Under the pieces are notes generated by a model, which saw only the letters and a list, made by a program, of their open reading frames with translations, did no database searches and was not told the origin of the DNA. Source: Clostridia bacterium (GTDB lineage Bacteria > Bacillota > Clostridia > Peptostreptococcales > Anaerovoracaceae). From it: a stretch of DNA of 64,000 nt. Made by a program: the position numbers and the translations under genes. This document shows, one piece after another, positions 34,632 through 44,177 of the stretch (within the stretch, counting starts at the first letter, position 1; each line of letters begins with the position of its first letter). The stretch is from positions 124,001 to 188,000 of the forward strand of contig CABJAP010000003.1 in assembly GCA_902363595.1 (NCBI GenBank), written 5' to 3'.

Positions 34632-37600
34632 CTACAAATCAAATACAATCTCGTCGATTTCCATCAGCACCGCGCCGGCAGCTTCATCCGCTTCGGCCGC
34701 CGGGTATTGGCGCAGTGTCAGCTTCACATGGCAAAGACCCTTTCCTGCGATCCCTTTATCCTGCCAGCTTTTCTCCCCATGGCGGAAAAAAGCTTCTGCC
34801 GTATCCGGCGTCAGTACATGGGGAATCCGTCTGGCTAAGGGCCGGAAAAGTAGCGGTCCGTCCGTTCCACCTGCCCTCTGCCCCAAGCCCAAGAGCAGCT
34901 CTGTGCGAAGCCCTTTCGCATATCCGACCGTTTCGCCCACAAAGGCCAGCGCCCGCTCCACCGACCAGCTTCCTGCCGCGATCCGCTCCGAAAAGCGCAA
35001 AGCCGGGTAAAGCAGCTCGGAAAAGCCTATGGGCGCAGTCTCATAAATAAACTCCGGCCGCACCGTAAGCGGTTCCGTTTCCCCAGACATGGCGGAGAAT
35101 ACCTCATTTCGCTTCAAATAAAGGCTGCAGCTCATCGCCTGCCACGTTTTTAAAGCGATCTTCCGAAACTGTACCTGGAGCTGGAAAATGTCCGCAGGTC
35201 CGATCCGCACGTTATCTTTTTCAATGGAATACGTCATGGTATTCGGATCCGCCTCACAGACGCAGCTTTGCTGTTCACGGTCCGTTATTACCAGCGTGGG
35301 AAGCGGGATCCCCTGCGGGATATGGTGCTCCGTGATCCGGATCCGGCGCAAAAGCCCTTCCTCATACTCAGCGGCCAGCACCATCCCAGACTCAATACTT
35401 TTCCCCATGAACGTCTTTCCCCAGCAGCTGCAAATAACGAGCGACTGCTTTCGAAAATCCTCCAGTACATCTGTCAGCGGATATTCCCGGGCTTCTCCAA
35501 AAAGCAGCTCCTCGTACTCATCTTCATTGAAGATAAACTGCGCCAAAGCGGAGTAAAGGTCAGAGCCGGAATTCCCAGCTTTCATCTCTTCTGCCTCTGT
35601 ATGAGTCAAGACATGGAGACGGTCCTGGGATGATAAGGCGCATTCCGTTGCCAGCTCATATTGCCAAGCCGGATTTTTATAATCGCATCCCGAGGCGGCC
35701 GCCTGCTGACCGAGAAGGCGCGGCGCGCTGGGATAACGCCTTAAAGGCACAGGCAGCACGACCGGCCTTGCATCCTCATAGCGGCTCAGGTCCACCTGCA
35801 CGTATTCCCCAAATTGTTCAAAGGGCTGGAGAAAACGATACCAGGTCTGCTCCTCCCGGTCCTCCAGATGAGTGAAAACATAGGCGGCCTGTTCCATGGA
35901 AATGGAGTCCGCAGCAGCGGGATCCGCAGGATCCGCTACAAAAGTCCCATAGCTGCAATCCGTAAATTTACAGCCCAAAACGCCATGTGCGTTTTTAAGG
36001 CTTCCGTCCAGAGCATAGCGCTGCCCCAAAGACTGGGAAACCGGATAGGCCGCACAGCCCGACGCCCCATAGCCACGCCCCAAATCCTTTTCCAGATAAT
36101 CTCTTAAAGCCTCAGAAGCAGCCTGGTTTGCCTCGGAATCCCCGCCTGCAAACAGGCTTTCCGTACGGCGTGCGATGGTCTGCGCCAGCTGCCGTTTCAC
36201 TTCCAACAGCTCGTCAACCTGCTCGGTCACATCTTCGGCAAACAAACAGCTCAGCGCCTGGGGAGCCAGCAGCCGCTCAAAGAATCCCAGAAAACGAGCC
36301 GCCCACAGATCCAAATCAATCTGGTAATAGCTGACCGTTTCCCCGCTTTCCAATCCTGACAACCGCTGGGCTACCGTCGTAAGCTCCATGCCGCTTCTGC
36401 TCATCAAATGCACACTGAGAGGCGGAATACTGTAAAACAAACTTCGCAGATTCCCCGGTGCAGCACAGAGGGTATGCTTGGGGAAGAACGCCCCATAAAG
36501 CCCCTCGCCCAGCATCAGCTTTCCCCCGGGAACGCTGGCCTCAAAGGCAGCGCAGGAAGCTTCCAGGTTTTTATCAGGCTGGATTTTACAAGGTATTTCC
36601 CATGCCTCCGCAAGTCCTGCCGCTGCGTAACGTTGATCCCGCTTCACCGCAGCCGTGACCGCCACAGGCAGACAAAGCAGCGATTGCGGCGATTCCGGCA
36701 CCGGGCATACAAAGGAAAAGGCCAGCTTCACGTCCATGGGGCGCAGTTCTTTTTGCCCTTCCTTCAAATATTGGTATAGCTGCAGCAAATAACCGGTCAC
36801 CGCCTCCTTCTGCGCTTTGGTAAAGGTCTGGGATGCCGCCTCATATTCTCCAAAAGAAAGCCGCAAAGAAAAGGCCGTGTCCGCGCAGCTGTATTGATAA
36901 TAGGCCCGGGCCGTCTGCTCTAAGATTCCCTGCACGGTTTGCGGCTCCGGCTCTGCGGCGCAGCGCAGACAGAGTTCTACCTGCAAAGCACGATGCTCCG
37001 CCGCGTCTTTAAAACAATAGGAAGCCTGAGTCGACGGCAGCTCAGTCAGAGCAAATAGCCGGTCATGATAGAGAATGGCAAAAGGCTCTTTCATGCGGTA
37101 ATCGTCCCCGGCCGCCGTCCGGTTCCCGGCAATATCCCGAAAACCGAAGCTCAGCTCCGCTTTTTGGATCGAAGCCGGAGCGTCCGGATCGTAATCCGTG
37201 GGGAGCACCCTGGTATAAGGGTTCGGCTCTGCCAAAGGTAAAGCTTGCGGCTCCCCATTTGGCTTAAGGCTGAAAACATGCGTATAATAGCTTTCTCCCT
37301 CTGCAAGCCCTTCTGTTTCCTGCGGCGTAATGGGCGGAGAATCCTCTCCGTCCAGCCGGTAAACAAACTGTCCATAGACCGTGTCCATCTGCTTTAAGGT
37401 AAAGGAGAAACCGTACTCATTGGGTTTTACTCGCTGAAGAGACTTCATTGGCAGCTCTTGGTTATCAATGATGGGAACTTCATCCGATCCCACTGTACCG
37501 GCCCCGAGGCATATGACAGGGGCGTCCGGCGCATCTTCCGTTTCAATCAAGAGGTTGATGACCGCATGGCCGTTATCCTCAAATAACTCCGTAGGCAGCG

Positions 37601-40600
37601 GCTTTTTTCCGATTCCAATATAGTGCCCCTCTCCTCCGATGAGCGCCATGTGGTTTAAAAGCTTCAAGGCCTCCTGCAAGTTATCAAAGGAAACGCAGTT
37701 ATGATCCTCTGTCCCGTTACGATCTAGCGCCACCGGTGCAGTGGTAATTTCCGACAAATTCCGGCGGATCAGAACCAGATCCGACTGATCGTCCTCGTCC
37801 ATAGAGTAAGCCCCGGCCGGCCTTGTTTCTGAGGTATTTTTCAGTTCCCGGGAAAACAGCAGACGAGTCTTTTGCAGCGCGGCGGTTCCCTTTGCCAAAG
37901 CTTGCAGCTGCGCCCTGGACTCTTCATCCACCGATACAATGGAATAAACCATATCCGTATCCCTGGCCTTGCGAATCTCCAGGCGAAGTAAAAAACAGCG
38001 GCAGTAGGACAGGGAATCCTCCTTCTTGAAATCGCAGGATTCAGCCTCGCCGCCCACACGGATATCCAGATGGGCCAGCCGGCTGAGATCGACGGGTGCT
38101 CTCCATAGGGAGAAAACCGGCTTATCCTCCTGATAAACATCCTGCTGGTCGTGGAGCAGGATGGGGCAATGCTCCTTAGAATAAAACGGCAGCAGCGACG
38201 GCTCCTTCTGAAATTGGATGTTCAGCGGGTTTTGCGGATACTTCAAATCCGCCTCCGCGATCTCAATGGTCAAATCTTCACTGTAAGCCGCATTGAGAAG
38301 CGGCCCGCCCACAGACTGCTGCACATGGAGCCTGTGAACAATACATTCCGCCGCCCTGCCCGCAGGAACAAGGCCGGTGAATTGCTGAAAGGCTGCTTCA
38401 TAAAGGGGCATCCCCTCCGGCCTTGGGCCGCTCAAAAGAAAGCGGGAAACCATGCCGGATACAGCATCTGCCTGTCCCCGTATCCCATCTGTCAGTTCAC
38501 TGCAAAGCACTTCCTCCCTGCCCTGCTCCTGCATCCAGGATAAGCCCCTCTGCAGTCCGGTTTTGGTGATCAGCAGAAAGTATTCACAAAACAGCTCTGC
38601 CGCGTATTCCTGCCGGCTCAAATCAAAGGAAAGGCTGCTGTAGCTTTGGTCCTCCTCAAGGGTTTCCCAGATCAGTGTCAGGATCGGCGGCAGCGGCATC
38701 GGAACATGATCGGCCTCCCCGCCGCAAGCCTCCTCCATTGCGGCTTTACGGCTGTCGGTCACAGAAAAGGCCGCTTTTTCAAACAAAAATCGAAGATTGA
38801 GCCGCAAAAGCTCACACAGATTTTCCGCTGCAAAACCGGAGCACCCAGCCTCAAGGACGGAGAGCAGCTCCTTTAACTGTCCCTGGCTGATGGAGTCCAT
38901 CTGCGGCCGCTTCTGTGCTCCCAGCGCAAAACCGCAGAGAAGGTCCAAAAGATCGGTGATGGAGCCGCGCTCATAGGATGCCAGTATGGCAATCCGATGT
39001 TTTTCCCCATTGCTTCCCGCTCCTTGAAGGAGCATCGCCTCCTCCTGCGACGCCATGCGGCTCCAGACAGCCCGCCGCTCGTCCTTTGTAAAATAGGGGA
39101 GCAGCCACACTTCCAGGTCGCAGATCTCCGGCAGTATCTGCCCCGGTGTCCAGTCGTAGGAAAGCGCCTCTTCATCCAATAGCAGAAATTCTTCCTGCCA
39201 GGGAACCGGCGAAGGGCTTCCCAGCACAAAGGTATCCCGGTATGTATAAGAAAACTCGAAGGAGATTTTAAAAATCCAGATTTTGATATAAGCGCTCACC
39301 TCAAAGGATGCCTCCAGCGCCACCTCGGTCGCCTTCCCCGACTCCAAAAGCGCCGTGACCGCAACCCTGGCGTAGAGCCTGAATCCGGCTTTGATGATGA
39401 AAAAATCGATTTCACCGGCAATTTCTCCGGCAATAATCACGGTACCCCGGCACCGATAATAAGTGGCCGTCACCTTTCCGTCCGCCGACACAAAGCGGGC
39501 AAAGACGCCTTCAAAGATCCCGGAGAGCTCCAGAGAGGCGGAAAGCTTTAGAATCCCAAGGGACAGCCGCTTTCCCACACCGACGGTGATGCCAATGCCC
39601 AGTTCAATGACCGGATCAAAATAGCCTTTTTTAGTATCCGGCGCGTTGGCGGACGTATCCCCGTTCAAATAACCAAAGTAGAAGCCTCCCCTGCCATAAA
39701 AAATCCCGTAGGACAGGGCAAAAGAAAGGGAAAAATCGTCGTTTTCCGGGAAACCGAAATTGATCTTGAAATTTCCGTTGGTGTAAACCCAGACCTCGAT
39801 GCTGGGGAGGGTAACCGATAAGGCTCCAAAATCCATGTTGCGAATGCAGTCGGGAAGGGTAACATTGGCATAAAACACACCGATGTCCTCAGTCACCTTG
39901 CGGTAATAAATGGTCAGATCCAGCCCTTTAAGCGGTACCAGATCGTTATTCAGCACCTTTGCCTGGATTCCGTACAGCACCGGATCATAAAACAGAATTC
40001 CTGCTTCCAAAAACTCCAGCACCGTAAACCTGGCTCCCACAAACCAGCCGTAGGAGTCGTCGTAAATCTTAGTCGGCAGCTCAGCCGTTTCCTTCACATG
40101 CTCCCGGCATATATCCAGAAGGGCAAAGAGGCTCTGATCCGCCGCGCCCTGCAGCCCCAGATCGATGTGCCTGCCAAGGCCAAAATATTTCAGCTCAAAC
40201 TTCTTTTTCTCCTGAGCCGATACCGGGCCGGGAGCGGAATCGTGAAAAGCATCCCAAAGATAATAAGCCCCGCCGCTATCCAGCATTCGGCCGCCGCTGG
40301 CCTCAATGGGAAGAATCGAATCATATTTAACAAGAATATGGAATTTGGCTTCCTTGTCGCCCTCCCGCTTAACGTAGGTAAATCCCACCTCCTGAATCTG
40401 CAGAATCAACAGATCGATATCCATCGGCAGGGTCACGGAAATATCTCTGGTCGCCGTATCGAAAAGAATGTGGATTTCCGGAAAGCCGATGCGGTTTAAA
40501 AGATCCCACGGCTTTTGCAGCTTAAAATTCACATTGGGCCGCAAAACCCGCATCAAGGCCCGCAGGATTCCTCCGATGGTGAAATTTTTTAACAGAATTG

Positions 40601-42836
40601 TCAGAACGCCGCCTTCCTCTTCCGCAGAAAGCCTGGCCCTCTCGTAGGCGTGGTTCGTCTCATAGAAGGCCTCCAGTTCCAGGCTGTCAAAGAGCACGGA
40701 AAAGAAATACTTTTTTGACCCGTCTTCCAGCAGATGGATTTTTGCCTGGAAGCGGAAATACTGGATCAAAAGCTGGCCCTCAAGGAGAATATCGGGATTT
40801 TCCGCCTGGGCGGCTTTCGCAATTCGTCCCCGCACGGAAATAGTCAGCTTGGAACCAAAGATGGGAAAGCCCGCTGTAATGCTGCAGTCAAAGAGGTAGC
40901 TCCCGTCGGTGCAGCAGCGAATATCCAGCCGGTCTACATCCAGTTCCAGAGAAAGGCTCCATCCGGTGATGCTGTTGATGATTTCAGCAAGAGGAATGTT
41001 TCCTTCCCGCAAAGCCGCCTCAAAGGTCCAAATGCCTTTTTCTGTATCTTCCGTTTTCTCATAAGAAGCCATAAGGGCCAGGTCAAAGCTGGAATCCAGA
41101 GTAAATCGCAGGACTCCATGCAGGCCGATTCCTGTATTCTGAGGAGAATAATTGAGATAGCCGCCAATTTCCTCTACGGTAAAGGTCAGCTTCCCCGCGT
41201 TGAATTTCAGCGCCGCCGAAGTGTCCAGGTTCAAAATGATTTGCATCTCCTGATCTTGAAGGCTTCCTTCCCCTAAGAAATATATGACCTTGATGTCCCC
41301 ACTCCCAGGCAGCATGGCAAAACCGGGATTCCAGTCGGCCGCGTCGCTGTCCGGCGCAGTAATGGAGGTCCCGATGGGAGGCGCCACTTCCATACGGAAG
41401 AATTGGCTTTCCAGGTCGATTTGCAGGATAAGCCCGGGTAGGGAAAGCTTAGGCGGGCTTGCTACTACATGGGAAAACAGAACCATTCCCTCTGTTCCTT
41501 CTTTTAGATCTGTTTCATCCTCGGGTTCTTCCGGGTCTTTCAGATCCTGATAAATTCCAAGATCGAAATTGATGTTTTGCGGATGAAATACCTGAAGATC
41601 CGCCTCCGTCAAACAGCCTTCTATCTCTGTCTCATATTCTGACAGTTCAAATGGCATGGTTTTTTTGAATCTTGGCTTTACCACATAATTGATCCTGAAA
41701 TAAATCATTTCCAGCTCATAGCACCCAGTATCTTCATTCAATAAACAGTAAAGGGACATGGCCATGTCTTTGATTTCATCAATACGATTACCAAAACTCA
41801 GGTACCAATACTCAACCCATTCTTCTACATCCTTGATAAACCTGCCCGGCATAAGACCGAGAATATGGCACAAAAATGCATCATCCGCACGGTAGAGCAT
41901 ACGGTATGGCACATGTTCGCAGCACATACTCAGAAGGCAAAGCTCCTTCGGGCTTTCCCGCATAAAAGAGCACTCCGCCCCATAAGGCACTTCCTCTGAT
42001 GATTTCCCATTGGGGAGCAGAAAAACAAATCCAAAACAGACTTCTGTGACATAAGCTGTTTTTTGAATTTTCTCAGCATAATTATCGAAATTACTATCAT
42101 CAACGATATGGGTATTGATCCGCAGATAATACCGATCCGGGACAAATACCCCGTTTTCCGTAGCCATGACAAAACACTCCCCGGGGAAAGGAACGCTCTT
42201 TGCAGTCACATCCAACCGACACAGTGGATCATCTTTGCTGGAATAATAAAACGCGCCCTCCATAAGCCACTCGGCGGGAGGCTCTATCTTGGACATAAAT
42301 TTTTTTACTTCAGACCACAGTTCTTCGCAAGCGCTGAGATCAAAAATAGCATTCCAGATATAGGTGCTGCCATGGACATTCAAGTTGTGTTCATCCACCT
42401 GCAAATCCATTTTTTTGATGGCTGCATCCTTCAGCATGGAGTCTTCCGTGTATTCCAAGTACCCCTCGTCTGCAATCCGCAAGCTTACAAAACTTTCGGC
42501 AAAGGCAGGAAACGGGATCGGCTCTCCTTCATAGGACAAATAAAAGGCCAAACTCCCTTTCTCTATATCTTCTATTTTGATCTTCAGCTTGAAAGGAATA
42601 TCGTGAATCTCAGCAGTACCCAAAACAGCCATTTCCGGTTCAAAATCACCCTCTATATATTCCAGAGCATCCAGAAAGCCTTCCCCGTTTTTCTCAGGGT
42701 AAAAGAGTATCTCCGCCACACCAAGCCTGTTGAGCATCCTGTACAACGTCCAATGTGTGTCAAATGTCAGTCTCACAAAATGTTCCTGGGAATTGTAGTT
42801 TTTTCTCAAGAGCTTGATCAATTCATACTTGTTCAC
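34632..42836 (-). CDS. Giant beta-rich protein of 2734 residues, unknown function
   Basis: One uninterrupted 8.2-kb frame. No signal peptide, no clear transmembrane helix, no nucleotide-binding motif. Residues 1-450 are mixed alpha/beta. Residues about 560-1205 are a long series of amphipathic strands (LTFTVEEIGGYLNYSPQ, PVIELGIGITVGVG, LGILKLSASLELSGIFEG, IIAGEIAGEIDFFIIKAGF, KIWIFKISFEFSYTYR), as in elongated beta-groove or beta-barrel proteins. A hinge with VLGSPSPVPW follows, then about 1500 residues of mixed fold with Gln/Glu-rich linkers. The GTG start has GAGGTG 5 nt upstream. It is the last and largest member of the five-gene run; a scaffold, shell, tube or lipid-channel role is only conjecture. 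No family recognised with confidence. Confidence 0.75.
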   Translation of the reverse strand: MNKYELIKLLRKNYNSQEHFVRLTFDTHWTLYRMLNRLGVAEILFYPEKNGEGFLDALEYIEGDFEPEMAVLGTAEIHDIPFKLKIKIEDIEKGSLAFYLSYEGEPIPFPAFAESFVSLRIADEGYLEYTEDSMLKDAAIKKMDLQVDEHNLNVHGSTYIWNAIFDLSACEELWSEVKKFMSKIEPPAEWLMEGAFYYSSKDDPLCRLDVTAKSVPFPGECFVMATENGVFVPDRYYLRINTHIVDDSNFDNYAEKIQKTAYVTEVCFGFVFLLPNGKSSEEVPYGAECSFMRESPKELCLLSMCCEHVPYRMLYRADDAFLCHILGLMPGRFIKDVEEWVEYWYLSFGNRIDEIKDMAMSLYCLLNEDTGCYELEMIYFRINYVVKPRFKKTMPFELSEYETEIEGCLTEADLQVFHPQNINFDLGIYQDLKDPEEPEDETDLKEGTEGMVLFSHVVASPPKLSLPGLILQIDLESQFFRMEVAPPIGTSITAPDSDAADWNPGFAMLPGSGDIKVIYFLGEGSLQDQEMQIILNLDTSAALKFNAGKLTFTVEEIGGYLNYSPQNTGIGLHGVLRFTLDSSFDLALMASYEKTEDTEKGIWTFEAALREGNIPLAEIINSITGWSLSLELDVDRLDIRCCTDGSYLFDCSITAGFPIFGSKLTISVRGRIAKAAQAENPDILLEGQLLIQYFRFQAKIHLLEDGSKKYFFSVLFDSLELEAFYETNHAYERARLSAEEEGGVLTILLKNFTIGGILRALMRVLRPNVNFKLQKPWDLLNRIGFPEIHILFDTATRDISVTLPMDIDLLILQIQEVGFTYVKREGDKEAKFHILVKYDSILPIEASGGRMLDSGGAYYLWDAFHDSAPGPVSAQEKKKFELKYFGLGRHIDLGLQGAADQSLFALLDICREHVKETAELPTKIYDDSYGWFVGARFTVLEFLEAGILFYDPVLYGIQAKVLNNDLVPLKGLDLTIYYRKVTEDIGVFYANVTLPDCIRNMDFGALSVTLPSIEVWVYTNGNFKINFGFPENDDFSLSFALSYGIFYGRGGFYFGYLNGDTSANAPDTKKGYFDPVIELGIGITVGVGKRLSLGILKLSASLELSGIFEGVFARFVSADGKVTATYYRCRGTVIIAGEIAGEIDFFIIKAGFRLYARVAVTALLESGKATEVALEASFEVSAYIKIWIFKISFEFSYTYRDTFVLGSPSPVPWQEEFLLLDEEALSYDWTPGQILPEICDLEVWLLPYFTKDERRAVWSRMASQEEAMLLQGAGSNGEKHRIAILASYERGSITDLLDLLCGFALGAQKRPQMDSISQGQLKELLSVLEAGCSGFAAENLCELLRLNLRFLFEKAAFSVTDSRKAAMEEACGGEADHVPMPLPPILTLIWETLEEDQSYSSLSFDLSRQEYAAELFCEYFLLITKTGLQRGLSWMQEQGREEVLCSELTDGIRGQADAVSGMVSRFLLSGPRPEGMPLYEAAFQQFTGLVPAGRAAECIVHRLHVQQSVGGPLLNAAYSEDLTIEIAEADLKYPQNPLNIQFQKEPSLLPFYSKEHCPILLHDQQDVYQEDKPVFSLWRAPVDLSRLAHLDIRVGGEAESCDFKKEDSLSYCRCFLLRLEIRKARDTDMVYSIVSVDEESRAQLQALAKGTAALQKTRLLFSRELKNTSETRPAGAYSMDEDDQSDLVLIRRNLSEITTAPVALDRNGTEDHNCVSFDNLQEALKLLNHMALIGGEGHYIGIGKKPLPTELFEDNGHAVINLLIETEDAPDAPVICLGAGTVGSDEVPIIDNQELPMKSLQRVKPNEYGFSFTLKQMDTVYGQFVYRLDGEDSPPITPQETEGLAEGESYYTHVFSLKPNGEPQALPLAEPNPYTRVLPTDYDPDAPASIQKAELSFGFRDIAGNRTAAGDDYRMKEPFAILYHDRLFALTELPSTQASYCFKDAAEHRALQVELCLRCAAEPEPQTVQGILEQTARAYYQYSCADTAFSLRLSFGEYEAASQTFTKAQKEAVTGYLLQLYQYLKEGQKELRPMDVKLAFSFVCPVPESPQSLLCLPVAVTAAVKRDQRYAAAGLAEAWEIPCKIQPDKNLEASCAAFEASVPGGKLMLGEGLYGAFFPKHTLCAAPGNLRSLFYSIPPLSVHLMSRSGMELTTVAQRLSGLESGETVSYYQIDLDLWAARFLGFFERLLAPQALSCLFAEDVTEQVDELLEVKRQLAQTIARRTESLFAGGDSEANQAASEALRDYLEKDLGRGYGASGCAAYPVSQSLGQRYALDGSLKNAHGVLGCKFTDCSYGTFVADPADPAAADSISMEQAAYVFTHLEDREEQTWYRFLQPFEQFGEYVQVDLSRYEDARPVVLPVPLRRYPSAPRLLGQQAAASGCDYKNPAWQYELATECALSSQDRLHVLTHTEAEEMKAGNSGSDLYSALAQFIFNEDEYEELLFGEAREYPLTDVLEDFRKQSLVICSCWGKTFMGKSIESGMVLAAEYEEGLLRRIRITEHHIPQGIPLPTLVITDREQQSCVCEADPNTMTYSIEKDNVRIGPADIFQLQVQFRKIALKTWQAMSCSLYLKRNEVFSAMSGETEPLTVRPEFIYETAPIGFSELLYPALRFSERIAAGSWSVERALAFVGETVGYAKGLRTELLLGLGQRAGGTDGPLLFRPLARRIPHVLTPDTAEAFFRHGEKSWQDKGIAGKGLCHVKLTLRQYPAAEADEAAGAVLMEIDEIVFDL

Positions 42837-42860
42837 TTGGTCACCTCATTTCGACCATCC

Positions 42861-44177
42861 TTACAGAATCTGGCTGATTACACTGTTAAAGACTCCGTTT
42901 TCCACCTCGCTGATCAGGCTGTAAAACTGATGGTCTGCAGCCGGCAGATTGGTAATGCGGAACGCTCCGCCTTTCGCAGAGGTGTAAGACACCAGCGGCT
43001 TGGAAAACGGCGGGTCCGGAGGCCGTGGCTGGGTGCGGGTGATGATCGTATGGGCCGTATAGGCCGCCTTTGTGCTGTCAATCGTAAAAAGGCCGTAGCT
43101 GGGAAATCCCCCTGCGGGTGCCGGTATGGGCACGCCGCCTCCATCCAGCCGGACCCGAAAGCCAAAATTCTCATGGTTCGCCGCGGCATCGGCGTGGGCT
43201 GAAAAAATATCGAAAACATCCATGTTGGGGTGTGAAAAGCGTTTGGCATTGTAATGGGCGCTGGCAAAAACATGGGTAGCCGCTACCGTATCCGCAAAAG
43301 TAGTCGCCTGGGCCAGCTGGTCTGCCAGCGTATCGCGATTGGTCATCTTACCATCGGGGCAGGCGGTTCTCACCGCCCCATGGTGGGGCAGCATGAGCAC
43401 TTTTTTTGCAGCGTTGAGGAATGTATACTTGGCGCTAAATTTATCCAGCCGCTTATTCATGTAAGCGAAGGTGTCATCCGTAGCATCTCCCGTAAACAGG
43501 AACGCGAAATGTCCTCCCTGGGGATGTATGTATTCAGCGACGATCACCGCCGAATTTCCATTGATATAAAGGTCATCGCCGTTCTTAAGGGCAGGCAGGC
43601 TGCGATTTGCCAGAATCCGAAACCGCAGTTCGTCTTGATTGCCGGTTGTCCCTTTAAAGTCCAGAAAATTGCAATCCTTTTGCACGTATCCGTCGATAAC
43701 GGAAAAAATTCGGATATTGTTGCAGATCTTTTTCAAAGCGACCGCCATTTTCCTCGCAATGGACGAAAGGCCCGCCACACCGGCTCCCCCTGTAAAAACG
43801 TTTTTTTTCGCATTGAATTTCTTAGCTGTCCCTCCGATGAGCACCGTCCCGATCCGCTGCAGAGGGCCGTCCTGGCGTTCGCCTGTAAGCCTGATGATCT
43901 TGTTAATGTGGTCCTGGTCCAGATGGCTCAAAACCAGCGCTGACAAAGCGCCGTTGTTCTGCCTTATTTTACGTTCGATATAATCAAGGGCAATGGGCCT
44001 GTCCGGTTCGTTTGGCGCATGGGCCGGTTTACCGTCTTTGCCAAAGGTGCCGCAGTCGATGAGGACCAGGCCCTTGAACACCGGGTTGGCTGCCGTGGCG
44101 TCAGCTTTGTTTTCGTAAACCTCCACCAGATTGGACATTCCCTGGCCGATATAAAGTCCGGTCACTTTAATATACAT
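42861..44177 (-). CDS. Soluble ComEC-type metallo-beta-lactamase-fold hydrolase
   Basis: A 438-residue protein. After the first strands (LYIGQGMSNLVEV, LVLIDCGTFG) comes the metal motif SHLDQDHI (about residue 85), then LFTGDATDD (about 229) and LMLPHHGAVRT (about 264). The HxDxDH, GD and HHG order is that of the nuclease-like domain of ComEC/Rec2, but here it has no membrane part. A C-terminal stretch of about 150 residues contains PRPPDPPF and a small beta domain. The ATG at 44175-44177 overlaps the end of the 1041-aa gene by 11 bp and follows AGGAGG, so translation is coupled. Probable phosphodiesterase or nuclease within the island system. Confidence 0.8.
   Translation of the reverse strand: MYIKVTGLYIGQGMSNLVEVYENKADATAANPVFKGLVLIDCGTFGKDGKPAHAPNEPDRPIALDYIERKIRQNNGALSALVLSHLDQDHINKIIRLTGERQDGPLQRIGTVLIGGTAKKFNAKKNVFTGGAGVAGLSSIARKMAVALKKICNNIRIFSVIDGYVQKDCNFLDFKGTTGNQDELRFRILANRSLPALKNGDDLYINGNSAVIVAEYIHPQGGHFAFLFTGDATDDTFAYMNKRLDKFSAKYTFLNAAKKVLMLPHHGAVRTACPDGKMTNRDTLADQLAQATTFADTVAATHVFASAHYNAKRFSHPNMDVFDIFSAHADAAANHENFGFRVRLDGGGVPIPAPAGGFPSYGLFTIDSTKAAYTAHTIITRTQPRPPDPPFSKPLVSYTSAKGGAFRITNLPAADHQFYSLISEVENGVFNSVISQIL

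Noticed and set aside
42063..43202. A 379-residue open frame on the plus strand
   Set aside because: Antisense to the giant gene and the MBL gene, which have clear motifs and starts.
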